From positions 1-64,000 of the forward strand of contig JABJAH010000039.1 in NCBI GenBank assembly GCA_018666155.1: 64,000 bases of DNA, read 5' to 3'. How positions within the stretch are numbered: position 1 is the stretch's first letter; each line of letters starts with the position of its first letter. Both the position numbers and the translations under genes were made by a program. This stretch comes from Rhodospirillaceae bacterium. GTDB lineage: Bacteria > Pseudomonadota > Alphaproteobacteria > Rhodospirillales > Rhodospirillaceae. The notes under the pieces were generated by a model. That model saw nothing but the letters and a program-made list of their open reading frames with translations, did no database searches and was not told the DNA's origin. Positions 17,102-25,354 of the stretch are shown here, piece after piece.

Positions 17102-18307
17102 ATGATTGGTAATATTTTACTTCTGTCGATGAGAGAAATACGTCGCAACGTGCTGCGCTCCATCCTCACAACCTTGGGCATTGTGATCGGTGTCGCTGCG
17201 GTGATCGTTGTCGTTACGCTGGGCGCTGGAACCAAAGCGCAGGTTCAAACTGAAATCTCAAAACTTGGCAGCACAATGCTAACGGTGTTTCCGGGCCAGC
17301 GCAGAATGCGCGGGGCGGCCCAGTCGGCTCCGCCGTTCGAGATTGATGACGTATACGCGCTTCGTCGCGAAACGGTGATGTTATCGAGCGTTGCCCCGAT
17401 GTCCATTCAGCGTCAGATGGTTGTGTACGGCAATGGTAACCGGAGATCGCAGGTCGTTGGGACGGACCGCGAGTTCGTGAATGTTCGAAATTGGGGCTTG
17501 GCCGCCGGTCGATTGTTTTCCGCAGCCGAAGAACAAACTGGAAAGTCAGTCTGCATTATCGGACAAACAGTCAAAACAGAGCTTTTTAAGGACGACCCTT
17601 ATCTTGGCAATGTCCTGCGGATCGGTAAAGCTTCATGCGAAGTTATCGGGCTTCTCGAGCCAAAAGGGCAGGTCATGTTTTCGGGAGATCAGGACGACGT
17701 CGTCGTTGTTCCGATTAAATATTTTCAACGCCGCATCGCCGGAAATACGAACGTCGATCAGATTTATGTGTCGGCGCTTGATGACTCTTTAGTTGAGGCC
17801 GCCCAAGCCGAGGTCGAAGTGATTATGAGGGAGCGTCGCCCCTCCCAGCCGGGCGCGGACGAACTCTTTTCTGTGAGGGGCGTGCAGGAAATGTCGACTG
17901 CGTTTCAGAGTTCCACAACCGTTATGACCGGGTTTCTGACAGCAATCGCCGCGATAAGCCTACTAGTGGGTGGGATTGGTATTATGAACATCATGCTTGT
18001 CTCTGTAACTGAGCGAACAAGGGAGATCGGGATACGCATGGCCATCGGTGCGCGCGAAAAGGAAGTATTGCTCCAATTCCTGGTCGAAGCGGCCATGCTG
18101 GCTGGCTTCGGTGGGCTTGTTGGTATCGTGATAGGCCTTGGCGGCGCTATGGCCCTGGCACCGTTGCTCAACGTTCCGTTTATCCTTCAGCCCGACATGA
18201 TGATCATGGCGTTTATTTTTTCGGCCCTTGTCGGTGTCGTGTTCGGCTATATGCCCGCCCGCAGCGCGGCACGATTAGACCCAATCGATGCTCTGCGACA
18301 CGAGTAG
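17102..18307 (+). CDS. MacB-type ABC transporter permease (FtsX/MacB fold)
   Basis: A 401-residue permease with the MacB layout: an N-terminal membrane helix (about 20-42), a large periplasmic domain with MacB-PCD character (about 45-270), then three helices. The helices lie in the FtsX-type domain (AAISLLVGGIGIMNIMLVSV; GLVGIVIGLGGAMALAPLL; a third near VGVVFGYMPARSAARLDPI). The conserved sequence TERTREIGIRMAIGAR is present. With the adaptor and ATPase it makes a complete inner-membrane MacAB-like machine. The outer-membrane channel is not encoded here. Likely exports are macrolide-like compounds, lipids or peptides; which cannot be read from sequence. Confidence 0.93.
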   Translation: MIGNILLLSMREIRRNVLRSILTTLGIVIGVAAVIVVVTLGAGTKAQVQTEISKLGSTMLTVFPGQRRMRGAAQSAPPFEIDDVYALRRETVMLSSVAPMSIQRQMVVYGNGNRRSQVVGTDREFVNVRNWGLAAGRLFSAAEEQTGKSVCIIGQTVKTELFKDDPYLGNVLRIGKASCEVIGLLEPKGQVMFSGDQDDVVVVPIKYFQRRIAGNTNVDQIYVSALDDSLVEAAQAEVEVIMRERRPSQPGADELFSVRGVQEMSTAFQSSTTVMTGFLTAIAAISLLVGGIGIMNIMLVSVTERTREIGIRMAIGAREKEVLLQFLVEAAMLAGFGGLVGIVIGLGGAMALAPLLNVPFILQPDMMIMAFIFSALVGVVFGYMPARSAARLDPIDALRHE

Positions 18308-18384
18308 AAGGTCAGACGGTTTTCCAATCGCCACTTAGGTTGATGCCCATCGGGGTATGCCTACCGTCCCCCTAAAGCCGGCAC

Positions 18385-18885
18385 TCAATCGTCGCTGGAT
18401 GGATCGCGTTCTATCAAGTTAATCATCACGCCATCTGGATCACGAAAAGTCATTTCCCTCTGGCCTCTGTCGGCGCTCTTGATTGCGCCACCCTCTATGT
18501 CGACTTCCAAGTGTAACGGTGGGCACAAAACCATGTGGCCGCCGGACATGAGACGGTTATGCACGGTGTCTAAATCCGCACAGTAAAAGACCAAGCACGC
18601 CTCTCCGGCATTACAACCACCCAGCCGTTTCTCGACGGGCGGCGGGGCAGGGTTCGTGACCTCAAACAAGCCTACCATCCCCTTATTCATGTTCGTGGCC
18701 CGCAAAATTCGATATCGAACACCAGCTTCAGGCGGCATACCGAGCAGCTTCGCTGCAGTGGCGTGGGTCAAGCCACCTTCTGCATACACATCTTCCAGCT
18801 CAAAAATGTCTTGGTAAAATGCTGTTGATTGGTCAAGGTCTCGTACAAATAATGCAGTACGGACCATTGGGCTGATGAGCGCCAT
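18385..18885 (-). CDS. VOC-superfamily (glyoxalase/dioxygenase-like) protein
   Basis: A 166-residue protein with two beta-alpha-beta-beta-beta repeats of the vicinal-oxygen-chelate fold. The N-terminal half opens VRTALFVRDLDQSTAFYQDIF; the C-terminal half closes MTFRDPDGVMINLIERD, whose Glu is a usual metal ligand. Members bind a metal and act on small substrates (glyoxalase, dioxygenase, antibiotic binding); which applies here is unknown. The start is the ATG at 18885 with GGGAGAA upstream; an upstream in-frame start at 18924 lacks one. Transcribed away from the cytochrome b561 gene. Confidence 0.8.
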   Translation of the reverse strand: MALISPMVRTALFVRDLDQSTAFYQDIFELEDVYAEGGLTHATAAKLLGMPPEAGVRYRILRATNMNKGMVGLFEVTNPAPPPVEKRLGGCNAGEACLVFYCADLDTVHNRLMSGGHMVLCPPLHLEVDIEGGAIKSADRGQREMTFRDPDGVMINLIERDPSSDD

Positions 18886-18969
18886 TGTTGTTCTCCCTTT
18901 TTCTGCAACGTAAAAACTGGTCACGATCTGAATAGAGTATGCGTCTAACTGGCTGTTGGAGACCAGAGT

Positions 18970-19533
18970 ATGCCTTTATCGAATTCGGCTGACGGGTGGG
19001 GTGCAGTATCGAAAGTTCTGCACTGGCTTGCTGCTGGCATCATCTTGGCCCAATTCGTTACTGGTTTTCTGCGCTACTTTAAGATTGTTTCTGCTGACAC
19101 CTGGGCGCTGTTCTATTCGTACTGGCATATGCCAGCGGGAATCGTTGTGTTGGCTCTGGTGTTTTTCCGACTGGCCTGGCGCTTCTCCCAACCACATCCT
19201 GAATTGCCCGAGCATATGCGCTGGTGGGAACGTCTCGCAGCCAACGGCGCCCACGTGTATTTGTACACCGCAATGGTTTTCATGCCGCTGACAGGCTGGG
19301 CGGGATTCAATGCCCTTAAGATCGAAGTGAACCCGTTCGGTGTGAATCTTCCGCACTTGTTTTGGGACATTCGGCCGGTGTCTTTCGTCATGGCGGACAT
19401 CCATCTCTATATTGCTTTTGGGCTCGTATTGGTTCTTCTCCTGCACGTCATTGGGGCCCTTAAACATCACATTGTTGACCGTGATGACACGCTCCGTCGT
19501 ATGATGCCTAAGGGGTGGCTGAAAGCCGATTAG
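18970..19533 (+). CDS. Cytochrome b561 family protein
   Basis: A four-helix inner-membrane di-heme cytochrome b of 187 residues. The helices lie at about 14-34, 48-68, 92-112 and 142-164. Candidate heme-ligand histidines are in VLHWLAAG, YWHMPAGIVVL, DIHLYIAFG and LLHVIGALKHH. Bacterial members pass electrons between quinol and periplasmic partners or oxidise superoxide (CybB). The start is the ATG at 18970. It lies alone between a divergent VOC gene and leuC 45 bp downstream; a metabolic link with leuC is not implied. Confidence 0.88.
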   Translation: MPLSNSADGWGAVSKVLHWLAAGIILAQFVTGFLRYFKIVSADTWALFYSYWHMPAGIVVLALVFFRLAWRFSQPHPELPEHMRWWERLAANGAHVYLYTAMVFMPLTGWAGFNALKIEVNPFGVNLPHLFWDIRPVSFVMADIHLYIAFGLVLVLLLHVIGALKHHIVDRDDTLRRMMPKGWLKAD

Positions 19534-19578
19534 AGCGCTATACCCCAGAGAAATATTCACGTTCTGGGACGACTAGGC

Positions 19579-20982
19579 ATGGGCCGTACACTCATTCAGA
19601 AACTGTGGGACGCGCACACTGTTGCCGATCTTGGTGACGACGCAACGCTTCTATATATGGACCGCGTTTTTCTTCATGAGCGTACTGGATCCGTATCGCT
19701 CAAGGGTTTGGAGGCGGCGGGGCGCAAGGTCCGCAATCCAGAGCAAGTGTTCTGCACCATGGATCACATCGTCGACACACTCCCAGGGCGCGGTGATGAA
19801 ACCATCATGCCGTCGGGCAAAGATTTTATTACAACCACACGAGATGCGGCGAACGCGGCAGGCATTACACTGTTTGATATAGGTGATGATCGTCAGGGAA
19901 TCGTGCATGTCGTATCGGCCGAGCAAGGGATCACGTTGCCAGGTCTGACCCAGGTCTGTCCGGACAGTCACACTTGCACACTCGGTGCGCTCGGAGCGTT
20001 GGCCTGGGGCATTGGGTCGACCGAAGGTGAACATGCTCTGGCGACAAAGACTCTGGCCGTCAATAAGCCAAAATCTATGCGCGTTTCATTCGATGGCACA
20101 CTTGGTTTCGGCGTTACGGCGAAGGATATGATCTTGCACCTTATCGGTGAGTACACCGCTTCTGGTGGTGTCGGCCATGCGATTGAGTTTGCCGGTTCTG
20201 CGATACGCGCGTTGCCGCAAGAAAATAGATTCACTGTTTGTAATATGGCCGTCGAGTTTGCCGCGTTTACAGGGTTGATCCCACCGGACGATACGACAAT
20301 CGAGTACGTGCATGGCCGTCCTTATGCGCCGACCGGAAAGACATGGGATACAGCTGTTGAGTACTGGAAAACGTTGCAGGCCGATGATGATGCGGCCTAC
20401 GACAAAAATATTTCCATCGACTGCGCAGATATTGTTCCAAAGGTGACTTGGGGCACGAGCCCTGGTCACACGGGGCAAATCGATGGCGTGGTACCTGATC
20501 CATCAGAGGCGCCAGATGCCAACGCCCGCTCATCATGGGAGCGGGCGCTCGAGTATATGGACCTTAAGCCCGGCCAGCCGATTGAGGGTGTGCCTATTGA
20601 TGCTGCATTCATCGGCTCTTGCACCAATTCTCGCTTGTCTGATCTACGCGAAGTCGTGAAAGTTGTTGACGGTCATCGAGTTGCCGATGGTGTAAAGGCA
20701 ATCGTTGTTCCGGGGTCGAGCCAGGTCAAGCTTGCTGCTGAAGCTGAGGGTATTGACAAGGCTTTGATCGAGGCCGGCTTTGAATGGCGCGAGAGCGGAT
20801 GCTCGATGTGCTTTTATGCTGGCGGTGAAAGCTTCGGCGACCAAGAACGCGTTATCAGTTCCACAAACCGCAATTTCGAAAACCGTCAGGGCCCGAGAAC
20901 GCGCACACATCTGGCCAGTCCAACCTCGGTCGCGGCGTCGGCCATTGCCGGCAAAATCGCCGACGTAAGGAAGTTAAGGTAG
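19579..20982 (+). CDS. leuC: 3-isopropylmalate dehydratase large subunit
   Basis: LeuC with LeuD isomerises 2- to 3-isopropylmalate, the second step of leucine biosynthesis. The 467 residues show the aconitase-superfamily [4Fe-4S] cysteines in VCPDSHTC, IGSCTNSR and SGCSMCFYAG, plus TMDHIVDT and TLGALGALAWGIGSTE. Length and motifs are typical. leuD follows after 10 bp, so both subunits are co-translated from one operon. leuB, often next, is absent; a DMT transporter follows instead. Confidence 0.95.
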   Translation: MGRTLIQKLWDAHTVADLGDDATLLYMDRVFLHERTGSVSLKGLEAAGRKVRNPEQVFCTMDHIVDTLPGRGDETIMPSGKDFITTTRDAANAAGITLFDIGDDRQGIVHVVSAEQGITLPGLTQVCPDSHTCTLGALGALAWGIGSTEGEHALATKTLAVNKPKSMRVSFDGTLGFGVTAKDMILHLIGEYTASGGVGHAIEFAGSAIRALPQENRFTVCNMAVEFAAFTGLIPPDDTTIEYVHGRPYAPTGKTWDTAVEYWKTLQADDDAAYDKNISIDCADIVPKVTWGTSPGHTGQIDGVVPDPSEAPDANARSSWERALEYMDLKPGQPIEGVPIDAAFIGSCTNSRLSDLREVVKVVDGHRVADGVKAIVVPGSSQVKLAAEAEGIDKALIEAGFEWRESGCSMCFYAGGESFGDQERVISSTNRNFENRQGPRTRTHLASPTSVAASAIAGKIADVRKLR

Positions 20983-20992
20983 GGGATTGGTT

Positions 20993-21625
20993 ATGACGCT
21001 TACGATGCAGAAATTCACCACGTTGTCGTCGGTCGCCGCACCGATCATGCAGGTGAATATTGATACGGACGCCATAATCCCAAGCAGGGAGATGAAGGGT
21101 GTCACAAAGGATGGTCTATCCGTCGGGATGTTTGCCAACTGGCGTTACACGGATGTTGATGCCCGCGTTGAGAATCCCGACTTTATTTTGAACAAGCCGC
21201 CGTTTCGTGACGCAGAAATATTATTGTCAGGCGAGAATTTTGGCTGCGGCTCTTCTCGCGAGCACGCGGTCTGGGCGCTCAAAGAATGGGGCATCCGCTG
21301 TGTCATTGCGCCCAGCTTCGGCACGATTTTCTATGGCAACTGTGTGCGCAACGGCATTCTTCCGGTGGTTTTGGCAGAAGTCACAGTTAAGGCGTTTGCT
21401 GCAGTTGCTGAACGCGGACGTGAGACTGACACATTAATCATCGATCTCGTGAATCAGGAAGTGACGGGTCCGGATCAGGATGTGCATGCCTTTGATATAG
21501 CGGCAGCTGACAAAGAAATGCTTGTCGAAGGTCTCGACCCAATCGGCTTAACACTCAAACAGGATGACGCGATCCTTGCCTTCCGAGAGAAGGATAAGGC
21601 GACGCGACCCTGGGTCTACCTTTAG
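20993..21625 (+). CDS. leuD: 3-isopropylmalate dehydratase small subunit
   Basis: The swivel-domain partner of LeuC. From the ATG at 20993 (AGGGG seven bases upstream) it has 210 residues. The family pattern is clear: VNIDTDAIIPSREMK near the N-terminus, then LLSGENFGCGSSREHAVWAL and APSFGTIFYGNCVRNGILPV. A TTG two codons upstream is an inferior start. It is 10 bp behind leuC. The C-terminus (FREKDKATRPWVYL) is standard. Confidence 0.95.
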   Translation: MTLTMQKFTTLSSVAAPIMQVNIDTDAIIPSREMKGVTKDGLSVGMFANWRYTDVDARVENPDFILNKPPFRDAEILLSGENFGCGSSREHAVWALKEWGIRCVIAPSFGTIFYGNCVRNGILPVVLAEVTVKAFAAVAERGRETDTLIIDLVNQEVTGPDQDVHAFDIAAADKEMLVEGLDPIGLTLKQDDAILAFREKDKATRPWVYL

Positions 21626-21644
21626 GCCGCGCGACCGCCCAACA

Positions 21645-22550
21645 ATGGAACTCTGGATTATACTGACCATTGCCGCTGCCGGCGTACAGGCGGCACGAAC
21701 TGCGTTGCAAAAGCATCTGACAGCGCGGTTGACGGTTTTCGGAGCAACATTTGCCCGGTTTCTGTTTGGTCTACCGATGATTTTGGCTGGGCTCGCCGCT
21801 TTGGCTGTGATCACAAATCAAAGTATTCCGAATCCTAGCGCGGTGTTCCTGAGCTATGCCTGGGTTGGAGGTTTTGTTCAGCTTCTTGGCAATGCTCTCC
21901 TTCTCCATGTTTTAGGCCTCAGCACTTTTACGGTGGGGATGACCTATACCAAGACGGAGGTTATCCAGACGGTTGGCGTGTCTTTTATCGTCCTGGGGGA
22001 GAAAGTAGGCCCCTTCGGCTTTGTCGGCATTCTCGTGGCCTTTCTCGGTGTCATTCTCATGGCCACAGGACGCGCGGGCCTGTCACTCGCGAGCCTTGCG
22101 GCCGCACTTAAGCACAAACCGGCGCTTTATGGACTCTGCGTTGGCGCGCTCTATGCGGTAGCGGCTGTGTTTTATCGGGCCGCTGCCTTGTCTCTTGATG
22201 GCGGTTATTTTGTCATGCGGGCCTTTACGACTTTGGCATGGGTTACCTCGGCTCAAGCAGTGTCTATGGCGGTATGGCTGCAATGGCGCACACCTGACGT
22301 GCTAGTGAATGTCGTAAGGGCGTGGCCACTCGGCATATTGGTTGGATTGACCGGTATCGTCGCATCAGCCTTCTGGTATTGTGCCTTCACATTACAGAAC
22401 GCGGCCTATGTTATGGCTGTTGGTCAGGTTGAACTGGTATTCGCTTATGTCGCCTCACGGTTTCTATTTCACGAACGAATGACGGCCCAAGAAGCACTTG
22501 GTGTGGCCGCGACCGCGGCAGGTATTCTCGCGATCGTGCTTTATGGGTGA
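21645..22550 (+). CDS. DMT-superfamily (EamA-like) transporter
   Basis: An inner-membrane carrier of 301 residues with ten predicted helices arranged as two five-helix repeats. EamA-type patterns are visible: TKTEVIQTVGVSFIVLGEKVGPFGFVGILVAFLGVILM in repeat one, and VGQVELVFAYVASRFLFHERM in repeat two. Relatives export amino acids or other metabolites. The ATG at 21645 is 17 bp after the leuD stop, so it may be co-transcribed with leuCD. Export of leucine-pathway compounds is only a context guess. Confidence 0.85.
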   Translation: MELWIILTIAAAGVQAARTALQKHLTARLTVFGATFARFLFGLPMILAGLAALAVITNQSIPNPSAVFLSYAWVGGFVQLLGNALLLHVLGLSTFTVGMTYTKTEVIQTVGVSFIVLGEKVGPFGFVGILVAFLGVILMATGRAGLSLASLAAALKHKPALYGLCVGALYAVAAVFYRAAALSLDGGYFVMRAFTTLAWVTSAQAVSMAVWLQWRTPDVLVNVVRAWPLGILVGLTGIVASAFWYCAFTLQNAAYVMAVGQVELVFAYVASRFLFHERMTAQEALGVAATAAGILAIVLYG

Positions 22551-22621
22551 CCGCGGCGTGAATTTCTCTTGTGATTTTGACACAGCCACGGTCTGCTAAA
22601 GTCCCAAAGACGCGAGGGTTC

Positions 22622-23545
22622 ATGAACGAGAGAAAACCTAAAATACTAATCGCCGATGATGAGCAATTGTTTGTGCAATTGATGGAAGCAACATTGCAAG
22701 ATGAGTACGAACTCCTATTCGCCTTCAACAGCGATGAAGCACTTGAAAAAGCCAACCGCGAGGTGCCAGATCTGATTCTGTTGGACGTCGTCATGGCTCC
22801 GAAAAGTGGCTTTGATATTTGTCACGCTCTCAAGAGTGAGCGTCGAACTCGAGATATACCCATCCTGTTCGTGACGTCTTCCAGCACCGTAACGGATGAG
22901 GTTAAGGGCCTTGAAATGGGAGCGGTCGACTACATAACGAAACCGGTTAGTCCGCCGATTGTCAAAGCCCGTGTGCGAAATCACATGGAGCTAAAACAAT
23001 ACAAAGATAAACTCGAACGTATTGCGGCAGAAGATGTTCTCACAGGCCTGGCAACGCGGCGGCGTTTTGAAGACATTTTGCAGTCAGAATGGCGTCGGTG
23101 TCGGCGCCAAGAAACGCCACTCTCTATCGCTATGCTCGATATCGATTACTTTAAGCCGTTCAACGACAACTATGGTCACGGCGCGGGAGACGACTGCCTG
23201 CGTAAAGTAGGGCGGGCGCTTAGTGGTGAGGTCAAGCGGGCGGCTGACCTTATCGCTCGGTGCGGCGGCGAGGAATTCGTCTGCGTTATGCCAGACACAG
23301 ATTTAGATGGTGCCAGTGCGTTCAGTCATACGGTGCGGAAGGCGGTCGCAGACCTAAAGGTCAAGCACGAGTACTCTGATGTGACGCACCACGTAACGAT
23401 GAGTATTGGTGTCGCTACGTGTATTCCCAGTGAAGGTATGGATCCCTTCGAACTGGTACGCCGAGCTGATGAAAAGCTCTACGATGCGAAGAAGGGCGGG
23501 CGCAATAGAGTCGAGTCCACCAATTTCGAAAAGAAAGCAGAGTGA
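22622..23545 (+). CDS. Response-regulator diguanylate cyclase (REC-GGDEF)
   Basis: Makes cyclic di-GMP under phosphorylation control, resembling a single-receiver PleD. The receiver (residues 6-122) has D12, D13, phospho-acceptor D55 (LILLDVVM), T85 and K107. The GGDEF domain (about 135-300) has the active-site motif GGEEF (215-219). The inhibitory I-site RAAD (206-209) is five residues upstream, so product feedback is expected. All key residues are intact. The start is the ATG at 22622. Its stop overlaps the next gene (GTGA, 23542-23545), implying coupled translation. Confidence 0.93.
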   Translation: MNERKPKILIADDEQLFVQLMEATLQDEYELLFAFNSDEALEKANREVPDLILLDVVMAPKSGFDICHALKSERRTRDIPILFVTSSSTVTDEVKGLEMGAVDYITKPVSPPIVKARVRNHMELKQYKDKLERIAAEDVLTGLATRRRFEDILQSEWRRCRRQETPLSIAMLDIDYFKPFNDNYGHGAGDDCLRKVGRALSGEVKRAADLIARCGGEEFVCVMPDTDLDGASAFSHTVRKAVADLKVKHEYSDVTHHVTMSIGVATCIPSEGMDPFELVRRADEKLYDAKKGGRNRVESTNFEKKAE

Positions 23546-24579
23546 GGGTCACAAAGAGAATATTTGCAATCGGTTTTGCGCTCTGTGTCGTTCTTGGGGC
23601 GCCGGCTACAAGCACTGCTGCGCCCGGTTATGATCAAGGGCGCGCTGACCTCGAGTGGGTGATGGACTACCTGGTTAAATGGTTCCCTGGCGTCTGGGAT
23701 TCGGCTCCCCAAGTTTGGTTTGAGCGGAATGTCCGAATGCCCGTTGACGAAGGGGAGCATGAGCACTGGCACCGCACCTTCGCCCGTATCGACGCGCCAC
23801 AGATTGGTGAAGTGGTGTTTTATGGACAAATCAATAACGGCGGTCGTGACGGGGCAATAATCGGCGGTAGTCAGGTGTTGTATCATGCGGTGATTGATGA
23901 GGACCTTGGTGCCGTCAATATTTTTGGTCAAGGCCCACTCAATCCAGAGACATACGAGAATTTGCACGAACATCCCGAGCTCTGGGATGAGGTGCAGTTT
24001 CGCGAGCGTGAGGCGCTTAATTGCGATTGGATTTGGCGTCGCGACGGCAACCAGATATTCGGTGTGCTTCAGGGAAACACGTCGGAGAAGCAGGCCTATG
24101 GTCCCGGCACTTGCTCATTCATTTCAAAGCGTACCGATGAAGAGTTCCGCGCCGACGCGGAGTGGGTTCTGACGCCTGACCAACTTTGGCTTTATGACAA
24201 CAACTGGTCTGCCGGGATGCTGTTTCTCGGCCGGGACGATCAAACTCATATCCGTATGCATCGGGCTCAGCCGTACACCTGTGAGATTGAAGCGTCCGAT
24301 GACGTTGACGTGGTCGGACATGATCGTGGTCACACTATGAAGATGGCGACCAAAGCAGGTCGCGAACTCCAAGCCATACTATTGCGCGCCGAATATCCTG
24401 CGGAAGATGGAACCGGTCGCGATGATAGGCTACGCCTGATGATCAGCGACCCATCAACTGGAGAGGCTTTGGCGTCGACAGATGCTGATCCACTCAGCCG
24501 TGAGATCGAGATTGAGTTTGACGGTGTTGAAATTGAGTGTGAGCGATCGGAGCACTTTGCGCCGTTGTCGGGTCAGTAG
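23542..24579 (+). CDS. Secreted CpcT/CpeT-like protein
   Basis: A 345-residue exported protein: signal peptide about 1-27 (RIFAIGFALCVVLG, cut near TSTAA). A domain at about 33-255 has the outline of the CpcT/CpeT chromophore-lyase family. Visible features are an LEWVMDYLVKWFPGVWDSAPQ opening, a Cys-containing EALNCDWIWRR segment, GPGTCSFISK, and a WVLTPDQLWLYDNN segment. A further region (about 260-340) has a C-terminal Cys. The homology is by pattern recognition only and could be wrong. CpeT proteins attach bilins in cyanobacteria; no phycobiliprotein is present here, so the substrate is unknown. It starts with GTG overlapping the cyclase stop. Confidence 0.5.
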   Translation: MRVTKRIFAIGFALCVVLGAPATSTAAPGYDQGRADLEWVMDYLVKWFPGVWDSAPQVWFERNVRMPVDEGEHEHWHRTFARIDAPQIGEVVFYGQINNGGRDGAIIGGSQVLYHAVIDEDLGAVNIFGQGPLNPETYENLHEHPELWDEVQFREREALNCDWIWRRDGNQIFGVLQGNTSEKQAYGPGTCSFISKRTDEEFRADAEWVLTPDQLWLYDNNWSAGMLFLGRDDQTHIRMHRAQPYTCEIEASDDVDVVGHDRGHTMKMATKAGRELQAILLRAEYPAEDGTGRDDRLRLMISDPSTGEALASTDADPLSREIEIEFDGVEIECERSEHFAPLSGQ

Positions 24580-24594
24580 TACAGGCGGTTGCGT

Positions 24595-25347
24595 TTAGTC
24601 TGTTCGTTCGAGTGTCATGAGCACGTGTTCGCGGTCAATCGCTTCAAAACGCCATTTGATGAGAATAGCATCAGGACCATGGACATACATATCGACAGCG
24701 TCTTCTAAACTATAATGGTCCACGGTGAACGTGCCCGCTGGTACGGTGATAGAAGTTTCGCCTTTGTAGTCGAAATGTTGAGTGGTCAGCTTTCCCAGGA
24801 TACCGTCAGGACCTTCTGCAAGTGGGCTGAGGTCATACATGCGGAGAGGTTGCACGCCCCCAGCAGACTTGTCGTAAAGAAGGGCACGCCAGGCGTCGGG
24901 GCTCAGCTGATGGGTAAGAATTGCGAAACTTTGATTGATCGCTAAGTCATGTGCGCTATTTCCTAACGGGCTGCGGCTAGACGCGTGCAAGCCTCCGCTA
25001 TCAACCGTAATCAGTCCCGATGCCCGCCACTCACCCTCGATCCAATATTGCACAGTCGCGTCGATCGGCCGCAGAGCCCTGTCGACGCGATATAGCGAGT
25101 GCCTCTGAATATCGCGTGGTCCGTATCGGCTGATGGTCGAAACTGTGCGAGAGCCGTCGGGATGGACTGAAATATGAAAACGTTCTTCGCCCCTTATTTG
25201 ACCGGTGCCTAGGGCGCGGTAGGCGAGGGTGCCATTGGCCTCGCGGACGACATTGGCGTTTGGTGGTAAGGGCTCTGCAAAGGCAACTGAGCTGCCTAGA
25301 GCCCAGGCCAAATGACATAGCAATCCAACTGTGGTTCTTGAGACCAC
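24595..25347 (-). CDS. Secreted protein of unknown function
   Basis: From the GTG at 25347 (GGGAG ten bases upstream) this gives 250 residues with a signal peptide (RTTVGLLCHLAWALGSSVAFA). An ATG at 25377 would extend it and overlap the CoA-transferase gene by 23 bp. The mature part appears all-beta, with an opening LAYRALGTGQIRGEERFHI that recalls periplasmic DUF3108-like proteins, though I cannot place it in a family with confidence. No cysteines or catalytic motif stand out. It follows the CoA-transferase on the same strand and is convergent with the CpeT-like gene. Confidence 0.6.
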   Translation of the reverse strand: MVSRTTVGLLCHLAWALGSSVAFAEPLPPNANVVREANGTLAYRALGTGQIRGEERFHISVHPDGSRTVSTISRYGPRDIQRHSLYRVDRALRPIDATVQYWIEGEWRASGLITVDSGGLHASSRSPLGNSAHDLAINQSFAILTHQLSPDAWRALLYDKSAGGVQPLRMYDLSPLAEGPDGILGKLTTQHFDYKGETSITVPAGTFTVDHYSLEDAVDMYVHGPDAILIKWRFEAIDREHVLMTLERTD

Positions 25348-25354
25348 GGTAGGC

